Source: G942493375 sp942493375 (GTDB lineage: Bacteria; Armatimonadota; UBA5829). From it: a stretch of 64,000 nucleotides of DNA. The stretch is from contig OW818698.1 of the NCBI GenBank assembly GCA_942493375.1, forward strand, positions 7,068,001 to 7,132,000. Direction: 5' to 3'. The notes beneath the pieces were generated by a model, which saw only the letters and a list, made by a program, of their open reading frames with translations, was not told where the DNA came from and did not search any database. Below are positions 1-10,586 of this stretch, one piece after another. Within the stretch, counting starts at the first letter, position 1. Each line of letters begins with the position of its first letter. A program made the translations under genes and the position numbers.

Positions 1-2
1 TG

Positions 3-1091
3 CGTTCATCAGGAGCTGCGGTTCCATCGGTCTACAGGAGCTATCTTCCATTATTGAGACAGGCATACTCTCTGTTTAGTTCAGATTCAATCGACCAGCT
101 GTTAACTCTAACCGGAGCCAAACAAGCAGGCAGTCCGAATGATCCCGTTCAGGCTACGGATGCTATTGCTCTGAACTGGCTGATGTCTGGTGGCAAGCGG
201 CTTCGTCCTTTTGTCACCCTGGCAGCATATGCAGTTGGCAAATATGGTGAAGAGATAGCAGACCCGACTGTTGATCCTGCCGATCTAATCCCTGACCATG
301 TAAAGTGTCTGGCGCTTGCAATAGAAGCCCTCCACAAGGCCTCGTTGGTGCACGATGACATAGAAGACCATGAAGAGTTCAGATATGGGCACAAGACAGT
401 GCAGGCTGAGTTTGGAGAGTCTCCTGCTGTCAATGTAGGGGACTACCTGGTCGGACTGGGATATAACCTTATATCATCCCAGGCAGACAAACTAGGCCCG
501 GATGTTGCATGCAAGATACTATCTTCTCTTTCCAAAGCGCATTTAGACCTGTGCAGAGGCCAGGGAGCAGAAATAATGTGGAAGAGCATTCGAGGGGAGT
601 CTTTAAAACCTGTCGAAGCACTGTCTGTCTATGCCCTCAAGACCGCACCGGCCTTTGAAGCCTCCCTGACAACAGGACTGGCTGCAGCCGGTATCTCCAT
701 TAATCAGGATTTGCTTTCTCGGTTCTGTGTCTACCTGGGAGAAGCCTACCAGATAGAGAACGATCTGGATGACTGGACATCCGATGAACTAAATCACATT
801 GTAGCCGGTGGAGACATGCTCGCAGGCCGCCCAACAATCCTCTGGGCCTTCATCTGCGAAATGGGAGAAGCCCAAAACGTAAAACAAGCCCTGTCTGACT
901 CCGCCCCCGATAACAAATTGCAGACAGCCATACTGCTCCTCAACTCCCTGGGAATCTTCCAAAAAGCCAGAACCCTGAGAAACAAACTCCGCAACAAAGC
1001 CATAGAAACCGCCACCCAGGTAAACGACCCAAACATATCCTCACTGCTGGCCTTTTTAGTAAAAGTAATCCTGCCAAGCCGAATGGAATAA
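3..1091 (+). CDS. Polyprenyl (isoprenyl) diphosphate synthase family protein, possibly 5' partial
   Basis: This enzyme would condense isopentenyl diphosphate with allylic diphosphates to make a linear prenyl chain in the cytoplasm; the product length cannot be read here. Seen: GGKRLRP, then the first Asp-rich motif LVHDDIEDHEE and a second Asp-rich motif in a non-textbook form (ENDLDDW instead of DDxxD). The reading frame is open to the left edge from base 3, so the gene may begin outside the window. A TTG at 54 would give 345 residues, a normal family length, but the AGGAG at 36-40 is rather far from it. The family is clear; the start is uncertain. A strong terminator follows directly. Confidence 0.85.
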   Translation, partial: RSSGAAVPSVYRSYLPLLRQAYSLFSSDSIDQLLTLTGAKQAGSPNDPVQATDAIALNWLMSGGKRLRPFVTLAAYAVGKYGEEIADPTVDPADLIPDHVKCLALAIEALHKASLVHDDIEDHEEFRYGHKTVQAEFGESPAVNVGDYLVGLGYNLISSQADKLGPDVACKILSSLSKAHLDLCRGQGAEIMWKSIRGESLKPVEALSVYALKTAPAFEASLTTGLAAAGISINQDLLSRFCVYLGEAYQIENDLDDWTSDELNHIVAGGDMLAGRPTILWAFICEMGEAQNVKQALSDSAPDNKLQTAILLLNSLGIFQKARTLRNKLRNKAIETATQVNDPNISSLLAFLVKVILPSRME

Positions 1092-1105
1092 TCTCACCTG
1101 GGCCC

Positions 1106-1132
1106 GCCGAACCCCAGTTCGGCATTTTTTTT
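1106..1132 (+). terminator. Rho-independent terminator after the polyprenyl synthase
   Basis: A perfect 7-bp stem (GCCGAAC / GTTCGGC) with a four-base loop is followed by a run of eight T. It lies 15 bases after the stop codon and separates this gene from the secreted-protein cluster. Confidence 0.9.
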
Positions 1133-1250
1133 GCTTCTGCACTACGTTTCCCTCAAATCGCAAAAGCAGACTAAATAGTAGTAACAAAAACCCACATGTA
1201 CGCGTCATACTTACCAGATGTTGCCAACTAATCTTGTGAACGAGGCTACG

Positions 1251-2555
1251 ATGAAAATCTCTCTGTATTATAGTGCGCTGGTTTTACTGTGCTTGTCTGT
1301 TATTCCATCCACAGGATCGGACATCAGCGTTAAACCTATGGATTCACACGAGGCTCGTGAGCTAGCTGAAATGGCAAGAGAAGGAGTAGACGCCTGCGCT
1401 ATACTGGGTCGCGGTTGGGTATCCAATGCGGAAATAGTCCGCTCCCTGAATGGTTGGACTGGCCGCATCAATGGCATCGCAATAACATTCAGCAATCCTC
1501 TATCACCTGCTAACGGTGCTCCGGGATCATTCCGGATTATACGGACCAATTGGGATAAAGTCGAATTTACATCACGCACAGATACTTCCTTCGATAGAGC
1601 GTTAAGCGTTACAGATCACGGCTACTGGTACTATTCCCCAGGCTCATATATGGCTGAATATCCCGAGCAATTGGAAAATACACTGACGAAGCTCCGAGAG
1701 TTCTTTCACTTGCCAAAAGCCGTTTCAAATATGGCGTGCAGGCTTCAAGGTGGATCCAGGATCATTCCAGTCGGTAAGCCAATCCCTATCCAGGCAGGAG
1801 TGGATAGATTGCAGGAACTGTTGCCTAGACCACGGAATCTTCCTGATGACTGGCCACATCGATTGACTATAATCAACCCTTCAGGTGTCCAACTAATCCT
1901 GAGGACTCCTATGCAAACCGAGCTATTCAAAAGGCAGCGTTTGCGTTACCGAAAAGGAGTCATAGAAGACACTCAGTGGGGTGCGGACATAAGTGAGATC
2001 TTTGATATGACTAAGCCAGGTATTTATAAGATCAGATTGCGCTGTCCGTTAGAAAACGAAGAGAAGACGATAATGGAATCACAGGAGATAAGCATCCGTG
2101 TTGTGCCTTCAGATTTTTTTCTGATCTCCCTCAGGTCATTAAATGCAGGAAATAGTATGAAGAAAGGAACAGCTATCCCGGTTGAAATGGATGTCAAGCT
2201 TAAAGAAGGCACACTCGATCAGTTTCAAGAAATTTATATCAACTATGCCGCTAGCAGAAAAATTGAAACATATAGACCGCCATATGGTGAGTTCTATGGG
2301 TCACCTATTCAAGAGAACACACAGAGTGTAAAAGCCAGTTTGCAACCTGGAAAAAACAAACTATACCGGATGAGGTTTGACTTCGCTCAGGGACTATGGA
2401 ATAGCACTCTCTCTTCGGAAGGTCCAATGAATTCAATCTGGACTTATACTAGTCCTGGAGAGAAAATATATGTTTGGGTAATAATATCTTCGACAATCGA
2501 CGGGAGAAGACTTGAACTAACATCGAATATTCTGACGATACAGATTGCAAAATGA
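1251..2555 (+). CDS. Secreted protein of unknown function
   Basis: I do not recognise a family. The ATG at 1251 is preferred over an in-frame ATG at 1218 because a GAGG lies just upstream and the protein then begins with a clean signal peptide (MKISLYYSALVLLCL, predicted cleavage near residue 22). The mature part of about 410 residues has no membrane segment; the C-terminal half is rich in beta-type alternation. It is the first of five consecutive plus-strand genes that all encode exported proteins and are separated by 38 to 160 bases, so a shared extracytoplasmic role is likely but its nature is unknown. Confidence 0.7.
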   Translation: MKISLYYSALVLLCLSVIPSTGSDISVKPMDSHEARELAEMAREGVDACAILGRGWVSNAEIVRSLNGWTGRINGIAITFSNPLSPANGAPGSFRIIRTNWDKVEFTSRTDTSFDRALSVTDHGYWYYSPGSYMAEYPEQLENTLTKLREFFHLPKAVSNMACRLQGGSRIIPVGKPIPIQAGVDRLQELLPRPRNLPDDWPHRLTIINPSGVQLILRTPMQTELFKRQRLRYRKGVIEDTQWGADISEIFDMTKPGIYKIRLRCPLENEEKTIMESQEISIRVVPSDFFLISLRSLNAGNSMKKGTAIPVEMDVKLKEGTLDQFQEIYINYAASRKIETYRPPYGEFYGSPIQENTQSVKASLQPGKNKLYRMRFDFAQGLWNSTLSSEGPMNSIWTYTSPGEKIYVWVIISSTIDGRRLELTSNILTIQIAK

Positions 2556-2598
2556 ACCACTGTGAGTTCGATTTTGCAGAAAAGGAATCTCGAGGTCA

Positions 2599-4131
2599 AT
2601 GATAATCAGCATACCCAAGAACCTATTGTTTATCTCAATACTTACTGCTGGACTTGTGTGTTCTTGTTTTGCTTCCGAAATACCAAGGCATCTACCGTTA
2701 GCAGCATATCTGGATATGGCAGAGTCTGTAGTTGTTGGAAAAGTCGTTGATATCAAAGATGCTTCCCCTGACATATCACAGCAAACGCGGATATCAGATG
2801 CAACTATCGAAGTTTCAGAAGTACTGAAAGGTTCACCCTCAAAGATTGCCAAAATGAAATGCATCTCATGGATGAGACCGGATTATCGTTTTCAATCGTC
2901 CATCCAACCTGTGAAAACTGGAGCTTCGGGAATTTGGGCAATTGACCATGATGGATTTCTAGAACCGATTAGTTTGCGGAGTTACATATCCGAAGACTGC
3001 AAACCCGATGTTGTGGATAAACTAAAGCTTTTGTCTGAGTGCAAATGGTCAAAACCGGTAAATGGACTCAGAGCCAAGGCTGCAGTCATTCCACCGGGTA
3101 AGTTTGGACATCCAATCATTATTTTTACAGTTCAGAATATCTCCAAAAACAAACTCTTTGTGCCTGATGAAAGTACGATGGGATTCATAACTGCAAGCGC
3201 AAAAATTGGCAATAAAGACTTCAGTTATAAATTGATTCCCAAAGATAAGGGGATCGCCTGTATGTTGTGCAGGAAGATCTCTCCTAATGAAATCGTATAT
3301 CTTCAACCTGGATATTCAGCCATAGACCTGAGATGGAATCAGTCCATGCCAATCGGTGAATATACAGTGAATATAACCTGTAGGAACACTCAAACCACAG
3401 CACTTTACACGCCAACCACAAGCACGGCAAAATCAGTAGATGTCTGGACTGGTAAGTTAACAGCATCAGCCAAGCTCATACTTGGACCGGATATACCGTT
3501 GGGGGATTCAGAATTCAATCAACTCTTCAAAGGAAGACTCGATGCGTGGGGCAAAGCAAGAAATGCCTGGGTAGAAGCAAACCCACAATTCTCGTATTTG
3601 GGAGGAGCCAAGGAAGAAGAAGATGATCTGATGGCTCTCGGTTCCCGGGCAATACCTTGCATGATTACCTTGTTCGAAGAACAATTGAAAAATCGGACCT
3701 GGGACAATAGATATCAGGCAGATATGTATGGGCTCATCGTAAAACTGACGAAAAAGTGGTTTGACCGGTCCGAGCAGCCATCTGGGAATTCAAACTATAG
3801 AGAGTTTGAACAGCAATTATATGTTGACTGGTGGAATAGCGGACGTGCTCAAACACCGGCAAAATTTGCAACCCTATTCTCTCAGTGGGACAATCTTGAA
3901 AAAGCAAACAACAAAGCAGAAGCCGAGAAAGTCGCCGGGATAATAACAGGCATGGGTATAGAAGTATTGCCGATGCTAATGAAGAAGATAGAAAATGGTG
4001 ACAGGCGACTGCTTCCCTGGATATATCGCATAATGGTTACCCGTGTGGAATGGAAAAAACCAGATCTGGATACTGTCCTGGATTGGTGGGATAAGAACAA
4101 AGAGAATCTTGCTTTTCCTCCGGCAGAATAG
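2599..4131 (+). CDS. Secreted protein of unknown function with a helical C-terminal part
   Basis: The ATG follows a CGAGG ribosome site. Residues 1-25 form a signal peptide (FISILTAGLVCSCFAS); the cysteines near its end recall a lipobox but do not match it well. Residues 40-80 (SVVVGKVVDIK ... VSEVLKG) look like a small beta-barrel seen in many exported proteins of unknown role. The last 200 residues are helical (for example ALGSRAIPCMITLFEEQL) and could be HEAT-like. No catalytic motif was found. It starts 43 bases after the previous gene and probably belongs to the same transcript. Confidence 0.7.
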   Translation: MIISIPKNLLFISILTAGLVCSCFASEIPRHLPLAAYLDMAESVVVGKVVDIKDASPDISQQTRISDATIEVSEVLKGSPSKIAKMKCISWMRPDYRFQSSIQPVKTGASGIWAIDHDGFLEPISLRSYISEDCKPDVVDKLKLLSECKWSKPVNGLRAKAAVIPPGKFGHPIIIFTVQNISKNKLFVPDESTMGFITASAKIGNKDFSYKLIPKDKGIACMLCRKISPNEIVYLQPGYSAIDLRWNQSMPIGEYTVNITCRNTQTTALYTPTTSTAKSVDVWTGKLTASAKLILGPDIPLGDSEFNQLFKGRLDAWGKARNAWVEANPQFSYLGGAKEEEDDLMALGSRAIPCMITLFEEQLKNRTWDNRYQADMYGLIVKLTKKWFDRSEQPSGNSNYREFEQQLYVDWWNSGRAQTPAKFATLFSQWDNLEKANNKAEAEKVAGIITGMGIEVLPMLMKKIENGDRRLLPWIYRIMVTRVEWKKPDLDTVLDWWDKNKENLAFPPAE

Positions 4132-4291
4132 AATATCTCTGGTGGGCAGGCTATTTTCAATCCTGTTGGTTTGAATTTACTGGATAATTCGTATTCGAGT
4201 ATATGTAGATAGAATCTTCAGGGAACATCTGCCAGTATAACTCGTCTAGTGATTGCGAATCGTGTCAGAAAAATGTTTGGAGGAATGAATA

Positions 4292-5635
4292 ATGAACAAG
4301 CATTCGTTTATACGCTCTATTTCATTAGTATTCATATTGATGTGCGTATCATCTGTGCTGTATGCTGACCAGTCTTCACGGACAAAAGAGATATCGGATT
4401 TAGTTTTAAACATATTTCAAAGCAAACCGGCGTCATATCTGGGTCCGGTGCGCGATATTGTTTCTGTCTCTGCTTGTTGGAAAGTAATTCAATGTGACGA
4501 AGAACCGAGTGTTGACATAGGGAAATATCAGGGATATAGAATCGTGTTTGAATATCCGATATTGGGACCTGCGATTGTAAAGGAGAGAGTAGTACCCGGT
4601 GCAAAGGTTCGCCAGGTCGTCAATGGTCATACTTATATAGACCTTGTGTTGTTTTCAGATTCTCTCGCGAAACTGGATATCGACGAGGCTAATATACCTT
4701 GGAAGGATCTGACTGAATCTTTTCACAGCCAACCGGTCTATATGGGTATAGAGCATGGTTTTCATTGGTTTGCGAATACCGGGATTGTGTTCCAGGATCA
4801 TATACGCGAAAAGCTCAGGCTTTCAGGTGGAGATGATCGGTTGCAAATTCTGGTTGATGCCCTTACTATAGTGGACAAAGGTAATGTTACGGCTAATTCT
4901 GCGGATGTGATTTTACAGCAGGTTGGCGAGAAAGCCTTGCCATATATCAAAAAAGCTATTGAAGAGCATATGTCTGACAATCCCTGGAGACAGATCGCTG
5001 TACTTTCTCACATTCCTGGAGATGAAGCAACCAAACTTCTGCAGTCTTTGTACAAATCGGACAATCAAAAAGCTTCGGATGTAGCAGCATATGCATTTAT
5101 TGTTCAGCCATACAGGGAAGCAGCAAAACCCCAATATCTTGATATGTTAAAAAGAGGCAAATACGTCTGCGATGTATGCAGGGTCTGTGTTCAGTTCGGA
5201 TGGAAAGATGCTATACCAAGCATGTTGAAAATAAAATCGAATCCCCCATATTGGACTACCTACAGGATTGCATATGAAGCTGTGCGATTGCTGGAAAACA
5301 ATCCTGTCCAAGAGTCTCTAATAGAAGCCGAACAAACCATAATACGCATGGGCAGTATACAGGAAGATCAGAATCCCAGTCCGGACGAAATAAAGATAGC
5401 GAAACAAATAATCCTCAATGCAGATGATAAACAATATGCGACACTAGTAGCCACCTCTCTTGCCATATATAACGCAAAAGCCTATACAAAACCCGTTCAG
5501 GAAGTCGGACTTGAATTGTTGAAGTCGATGCCCAGAAAAGAAATACAACGAGAGATCAAGACTCTAAAAACCATCAACGAAACTGATAAATCGAATTGTG
5601 TTATCAAGAACTTTATTGAGAAGACTGGTCTCTGA
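4292..5635 (+). CDS. Secreted protein with HEAT-like helical repeats
   Basis: The start is set by GGAGGA seven bases upstream of the ATG at 4292; an ATG at 4285 is out of frame. A signal peptide (ISLVFILMCVSSVLYA) covers residues 10-25. Residues 170-440 are a series of paired helices (for example QVGEKALPYIKKAIEEHM and EATKLLQSLYKSDNQKAS) like HEAT or PBS-lyase-type repeats, which usually act as protein-binding scaffolds. Function is unknown. A CDVCRVC cluster near residue 290 is unusual for an exported protein and could bind metal or form disulfides. It lies between two groups of other exported proteins. Confidence 0.7.
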   Translation: MNKHSFIRSISLVFILMCVSSVLYADQSSRTKEISDLVLNIFQSKPASYLGPVRDIVSVSACWKVIQCDEEPSVDIGKYQGYRIVFEYPILGPAIVKERVVPGAKVRQVVNGHTYIDLVLFSDSLAKLDIDEANIPWKDLTESFHSQPVYMGIEHGFHWFANTGIVFQDHIREKLRLSGGDDRLQILVDALTIVDKGNVTANSADVILQQVGEKALPYIKKAIEEHMSDNPWRQIAVLSHIPGDEATKLLQSLYKSDNQKASDVAAYAFIVQPYREAAKPQYLDMLKRGKYVCDVCRVCVQFGWKDAIPSMLKIKSNPPYWTTYRIAYEAVRLLENNPVQESLIEAEQTIIRMGSIQEDQNPSPDEIKIAKQIILNADDKQYATLVATSLAIYNAKAYTKPVQEVGLELLKSMPRKEIQREIKTLKTINETDKSNCVIKNFIEKTGL

Positions 5636-5673
5636 ATCAATAAACATATTGCTGTGCAATCGGAGAGCATACA

Positions 5674-8640
5674 ATGAAGATAATTGGATGCATTATCGCT
5701 CTACTAGTATTGGTTCTAATAATATCAAATGCAATATCATCGCCCGAAGAACAGAGGTTGCATGAGGTCTATGGGACTCTGTTTTGTACTGACGGTAGAC
5801 CTGCTGCTGATGTGAAAATTGGTGTGTTCGATTCCAATACTTCGGGAAACAAAAGCACTATCACTGACTCAAAGGGCAATTATCGGATATCTGTTCTGGG
5901 GATTGATACCAGTTTTAGTGCCGAATCCGGCGATAGTGTGCTGTATTGTGAGTTTTCAATCCCGAAGGGTTCTCCTGAAGAGCTGCGAAAGGATCTCAGA
6001 TTTGAGCGTGCAATTCTTGTGTCTGGAAAGGTGACAGACAGGGAGAATGGAGCACCAATATCAGGTGCCCAAGTAACTGTGTCTGCAGCGTCAGGTAAAC
6101 AGACCGTAACAAAAGCCAACGGTGGATTCAAAGCCTATGTGATACCCAGAGCTGAAATGTCACTGGATATTTACAGTCCGGATTATGTTGCCCAGAAAAT
6201 CCAACTCACTGCTCTGAATACTACTACAGGGATTCACATAAAGTTATTTCATGGCGGCTCTGTAAGTGGCAGGGTAGTCGATCAAAATGGTAGACCTGTT
6301 GCCGGGATCAATTTGAGTGTGGGATATAAATCCGTGCTTTCTACGCAGACAGACGGAACCGGTAATTACGAAATCCAGAATGTTGATCCGCGCAAACGCC
6401 TGCGAGTTTATGTCAGCGATTCAACAATGTCTATAGATGAAGGAAAGACATTCAAGTTTCCCAGGCACAGCAAAAATGCCATAACAAATTTTGTGGTAAA
6501 ACTTCCTGTTAAGGATATCAATGATACTGTCGCGGCAATGTCTATAAGCACTCCAAGTCCAATTGATGATTCCGATAACAACCCAACTTCGTCGAAAGTG
6601 AAGACACAAATTACAGGCAAGGTTATTGATGCTCAGACTGGTATTCCGATAACCAATTTCAAGGTAAAATGGGCGGTTCCCCGCAGTGTCAATAACTTCG
6701 GAAACGAGAGCATTTTAGTTGATGATCCAAACGGCAGGTTTGTTGCTTCCGTAGACAACAGCGGTTTTTTTGATCCGGATCGGGTTACTGTTAGAGTAAT
6801 GGCTGGTGGATATATTAGCGAAGAGAAAAGCATTGAACTCAATAAAGGATGGATTGCTGATTATTCAAATCTCTTCAAGCTCAAGAAATCAATATCCACA
6901 CGCGGGTTGATAACTGATTCATCCGGCAAAGGAGTTCCAGGTGCGAAAGTAGTTGTTCTGGAAGACAGTGATTATCATTATTCATACAGCCCGACCTGGA
7001 TGTCGTGGAAAGCTGGTATCCAGATATTTACCACAGATCCGGATGGCCATTTTGTTGTCAATCCAGTTGTCATGAGGTCAGGGACGATAGTAATCAAGAA
7101 ACCAGGATATCCGAAAATCGCCATATCCAGCGTCGACCTCACTCAACCAATAACCATTGCACTGCCAAAATCCTCAGTCCTGACTGTCAAAGCACCAACA
7201 TTGGCAGATCAGGATTTCTGGATTAGTTTGGCATATGGTATAGATGGTTCAATTACATCTAAACAGATTCCGCATGATGGCAGAGTTATCTTTCCAGATT
7301 TACGTCCAGGAAAATATACACTGACTGCCAGTAACACTCAAGGTAAATTTTCGTTCGCTGTTAGTGTGAATCTGGAACCCGGTCAACACAAGACAATCAA
7401 AATGGAAAACAGGTATAAAGTAAGAGCAAATATTAGATTTACCAGAAATCAGAAACCTGTCTCCAATGTATCAGTGGTAGTCAACAACAAGGATGGCTCC
7501 ATTGGTACGAGCGCTTATACCGACGCTCGAGGTGAGTGCCATGTGGGGCTTGCAAGACCCGGGCTTGCGATAATGACCTACTTCCGGATGCAGTCGTATC
7601 CGTTCATAGAAGGGCAAATCATCCCGCTAAAACTCCATTCCGGCAACAACACAATTGAAATAAAGCTACCCACAGGCAGGATTTCCGGACGTTTGATCGA
7701 CGCAAAGACCTTGGAGCCAATCAAGGGAGCTATTATTAACTGCTTTACAAAGAGGAGAGCCTCTATCAATTACCTTTACGATGAACCATACAGGGGTAAT
7801 GGATTCAGCTTTTGGTATTGCTCTGCTCCTGTAACCTCAATGGATGGTGCATTTCGCTTGAACAATCTTCCCAGCGGAAATATCACCCTCACCTGTACGT
7901 CTCTGGATTCCAGGACAACATATATTGGAAATACAGTGACACTATCAGAAAAGAAGCCTGTTAAGGAGTTGATTTTAAAATTTATCGATCCCGGCAAGCT
8001 GCATGTCTCATTGGTAGATTCTGTATCCGGAAAGACATTGAGAGCAATGCCTGTGGTGCTGTTTACTCTACATCATGGCCGGATCTTTCCTGATGAAAAC
8101 TACGAAAAACCTACCCCTGTGCCTGCAGGAAAGTATATATTATGGGTCAGACCCGATGATGGAAAGCATTTTCAGGCGAAGACACTTATCAATGTAGAAT
8201 CCGGAAATACAACCAATGTTACGATAAAACTCAATCCTGCAGCACAAAGGATTGTCTTCTCAGCAGCCAAAGGAGGCAGGTTTGAAGCTTTAGCCTGGCC
8301 GGATAAACCAGCGACAGCTTTCCAGGGGTATGCTGATGCTCCTTCAGTAAATGATATGACCTACATGAACTCCCGTCCGTGGATAGGTTACGTTATCAAG
8401 GATGCAGACACAAGAAAACCAGTGCTGACAGGCCCAAATGGACCAGAGTGGGGTGGCTACCTGCCCGGTTTCAACATCAACCGCATCGCGGCTATCCCCA
8501 TTAAACCTGGAAACTATCTAATGCAGGCCGTATTAAGGAACACAACAAACCGCGCAGTATTGTCCGGAGACAACCTTTGGAAAATGCATAAAAGATTCAC
8601 TGTGGTTGCAGGCAAAGATACTGTTATCGATGTGAAATAG
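5674..8640 (+). CDS. Large secreted protein with multiple carboxypeptidase-regulatory-like domains
   Basis: This 988-residue protein has an N-terminal signal segment (IIALLVLVLIISNAI) and then a chain of beta-sandwich domains of the carboxypeptidase-regulatory-like/CNA-B type. The repeated signature G-x-V-x-D-x-x-G-x-P-(I/V)-x-G-A occurs near residues 33, 118, 197, 314, 410 and 670 (for example SGRVVDQNGRPVAGI and SGRLIDAKTLEPIKGAI). Such domains are structural stalks or sugar- or protein-binding modules; no enzyme domain is visible. A CGGAGAG ribosome site precedes the ATG. It is followed by a second protein of the same design, so the two are probably paralogues or partners. Confidence 0.8.
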   Translation: MKIIGCIIALLVLVLIISNAISSPEEQRLHEVYGTLFCTDGRPAADVKIGVFDSNTSGNKSTITDSKGNYRISVLGIDTSFSAESGDSVLYCEFSIPKGSPEELRKDLRFERAILVSGKVTDRENGAPISGAQVTVSAASGKQTVTKANGGFKAYVIPRAEMSLDIYSPDYVAQKIQLTALNTTTGIHIKLFHGGSVSGRVVDQNGRPVAGINLSVGYKSVLSTQTDGTGNYEIQNVDPRKRLRVYVSDSTMSIDEGKTFKFPRHSKNAITNFVVKLPVKDINDTVAAMSISTPSPIDDSDNNPTSSKVKTQITGKVIDAQTGIPITNFKVKWAVPRSVNNFGNESILVDDPNGRFVASVDNSGFFDPDRVTVRVMAGGYISEEKSIELNKGWIADYSNLFKLKKSISTRGLITDSSGKGVPGAKVVVLEDSDYHYSYSPTWMSWKAGIQIFTTDPDGHFVVNPVVMRSGTIVIKKPGYPKIAISSVDLTQPITIALPKSSVLTVKAPTLADQDFWISLAYGIDGSITSKQIPHDGRVIFPDLRPGKYTLTASNTQGKFSFAVSVNLEPGQHKTIKMENRYKVRANIRFTRNQKPVSNVSVVVNNKDGSIGTSAYTDARGECHVGLARPGLAIMTYFRMQSYPFIEGQIIPLKLHSGNNTIEIKLPTGRISGRLIDAKTLEPIKGAIINCFTKRRASINYLYDEPYRGNGFSFWYCSAPVTSMDGAFRLNNLPSGNITLTCTSLDSRTTYIGNTVTLSEKKPVKELILKFIDPGKLHVSLVDSVSGKTLRAMPVVLFTLHHGRIFPDENYEKPTPVPAGKYILWVRPDDGKHFQAKTLINVESGNTTNVTIKLNPAAQRIVFSAAKGGRFEALAWPDKPATAFQGYADAPSVNDMTYMNSRPWIGYVIKDADTRKPVLTGPNGPEWGGYLPGFNINRIAAIPIKPGNYLMQAVLRNTTNRAVLSGDNLWKMHKRFTVVAGKDTVIDVK

Positions 8641-8722
8641 TCTCCATAAATATCGCTTGGAACAAATCCTGGATTATGAAACGTCATATAGTGCAGGAAA
8701 ACTGAACTGGAGTTCCTAGACA

Positions 8723-10519
8723 ATGTTGAAACCACGATTGTATGCAATTGTTGCTGTAGTCATCCTGCTGGTTGTCGCAGCATTGGCAAAGGGCACAACA
8801 AATCAACCAAAGAACAAGACTGAATCATTGAAATCCATAAAACCAGCAGTTCAAGCGGGTTTCGGGGCTAATGGTTTAGTGCTGGATGATCGTGGCAAAC
8901 CTATCCAAAATGTAAAAGTGTTTGCGCTGTGGGAGGCTCGGGATACCCACGGAGAATGGCGTATCCGCGATACTGCAATCTCAGGCAAGAATGGGCAGTT
9001 TACATTCAAGTCGCTCCCATGGCTAATAAGGGAACGTGAGTACATTCTTATGGCATCTCTTCCTGATAGATATTTAGGACAGGCTTGCACCCGGATATAC
9101 AGGAATGTAGGTTCGCGCAACCGACGCACTGTAGACGCCGATTTACGAATACAATTACGTAGGCTAGGATCTTATACAGGTCGTGTTGTGGATCAAAAAG
9201 GCAGGGGATTGAGTCAGGTTGCAGTCCAGCCTATACAGATGATCGCTGGTGGTCAATGGTTCATACCAGAGATATTAAAATGCATAATGAAAGCGCCTGC
9301 TGCCGTTACTGATGTGCATGGTAACTATAAGCTTGTTGGAATTCCCGCCGGTTCCCGGTTGGTAGTTAAAGTAACAAAATCCTGCTATTCCCAGTATCCT
9401 CATCCTTATGAAGCCAACCCTGATCGTGTAGTGATGATAGCCTCTGCAAGAGTCCGTGGCAAACTCGTTAACCAGAATGGGAAAGGTATTTCAGGTGTCG
9501 ATATCTATGCCGATGCAGTGGGATTTGATGGGTATGGCAGAACAAAGACTGACCGAAACGGTATATATCAATTCGATCTCTATCCGGCTGGCAGGTATGC
9601 AATCAGTGCCCCTGAGATTAAAGGACTATTAGCGAAGGGTCTGCAAAATGTGCGTGCGGAACCAGGCAAGACTGTTGATGCTCCCAAAATGGTTGCAATA
9701 CACCCTGTGCAGCTGCGAGGGCAGGTACTGGATTTGTCTAAACTCGGTGAGAGTCAGAGTTTTGTGAACCTTCGACCAGAGTCGTACTATTGTCCCCTTG
9801 CAAAATCCTCTGTAGTCGATGAACGCAATATCTATGAGCATAAAGTCCTCCCAGGTGAGACCTACCGGGTTGAATATAGGGGATTAGGACTTTACAAACA
9901 CAACGAAGGCAGAAACGTGAAAGTATCCAAAGATGGGGTAGATAGAGTTGATCTGCGTTTACAGAAAGTTCCTACTGCAGTGGGATACGTAACTGACCAA
10001 TTTGGTCTACCTCTTGAGGATGTATATGTTTCCCTCCCGGGATACGGTCCTGTTGCAGCAGTAGGACCTTTCTACGGAGCAGCCACGACCGGACCGGACG
10101 GCAAATTTGAGATTGGGATAAGCCCGATTCTAGCTGCACGCACCAGTGGATCGATCAAAATCTATGCATTTCAAGGTGAAAGCCACCTGGCTGCATCACA
10201 GTCTGTTGACATCCAGATACTCCGTAGTGGTAAACTGAAACTTGCATTGAGACCTGTGAGCACGCTCAGAGTTACTGTTGTGGGCAACGGGAATAAACCT
10301 GTTCCGGGTGCCACTGTGTATATTACCCCCGAATTCCCTGGTCGCGGTTCTATCGAGACAGATAGTCAAGGTCAGGCTATCTTTGACGTTTATCCAGGCT
10401 TCAGATACTACCTGACTGCCAGGAATCGTTACGGATCTAAAAGATATCCGCACAACGGTGAAATGCCTGGAGTTGGTACAAAAGACTGGAAAAGCCAAGT
10501 GAAAATTACGCTGCATTAA
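8723..10519 (+). CDS. Secreted protein with carboxypeptidase-regulatory-like domains
   Basis: The 598-residue product starts with a signal segment (LYAIVAVVILLVVAALA) and carries at least five repeats of the same beta-domain signature as its upstream neighbour, near residues 50, 152, 244, 419 and 514 (for example TGRVVDQKGRGLSQV, RGKLVNQNGKGISGV, GNKPVPGATVYI). No catalytic domain is seen. The shared architecture and adjacency suggest duplication or a joint surface structure. GGAG lies upstream of the ATG at a long spacing. It is the last of the five-gene exported cluster; an intergenic repeat follows. Confidence 0.8.
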   Translation: MLKPRLYAIVAVVILLVVAALAKGTTNQPKNKTESLKSIKPAVQAGFGANGLVLDDRGKPIQNVKVFALWEARDTHGEWRIRDTAISGKNGQFTFKSLPWLIREREYILMASLPDRYLGQACTRIYRNVGSRNRRTVDADLRIQLRRLGSYTGRVVDQKGRGLSQVAVQPIQMIAGGQWFIPEILKCIMKAPAAVTDVHGNYKLVGIPAGSRLVVKVTKSCYSQYPHPYEANPDRVVMIASARVRGKLVNQNGKGISGVDIYADAVGFDGYGRTKTDRNGIYQFDLYPAGRYAISAPEIKGLLAKGLQNVRAEPGKTVDAPKMVAIHPVQLRGQVLDLSKLGESQSFVNLRPESYYCPLAKSSVVDERNIYEHKVLPGETYRVEYRGLGLYKHNEGRNVKVSKDGVDRVDLRLQKVPTAVGYVTDQFGLPLEDVYVSLPGYGPVAAVGPFYGAATTGPDGKFEIGISPILAARTSGSIKIYAFQGESHLAASQSVDIQILRSGKLKLALRPVSTLRVTVVGNGNKPVPGATVYITPEFPGRGSIETDSQGQAIFDVYPGFRYYLTARNRYGSKRYPHNGEMPGVGTKDWKSQVKITLH

Positions 10520-10586
10520 TAGGTCTTGCTACCTGCACCCCAATGCCAATCAGAATTTTGCGCATTATGCAGAACTCTTTCCTATA

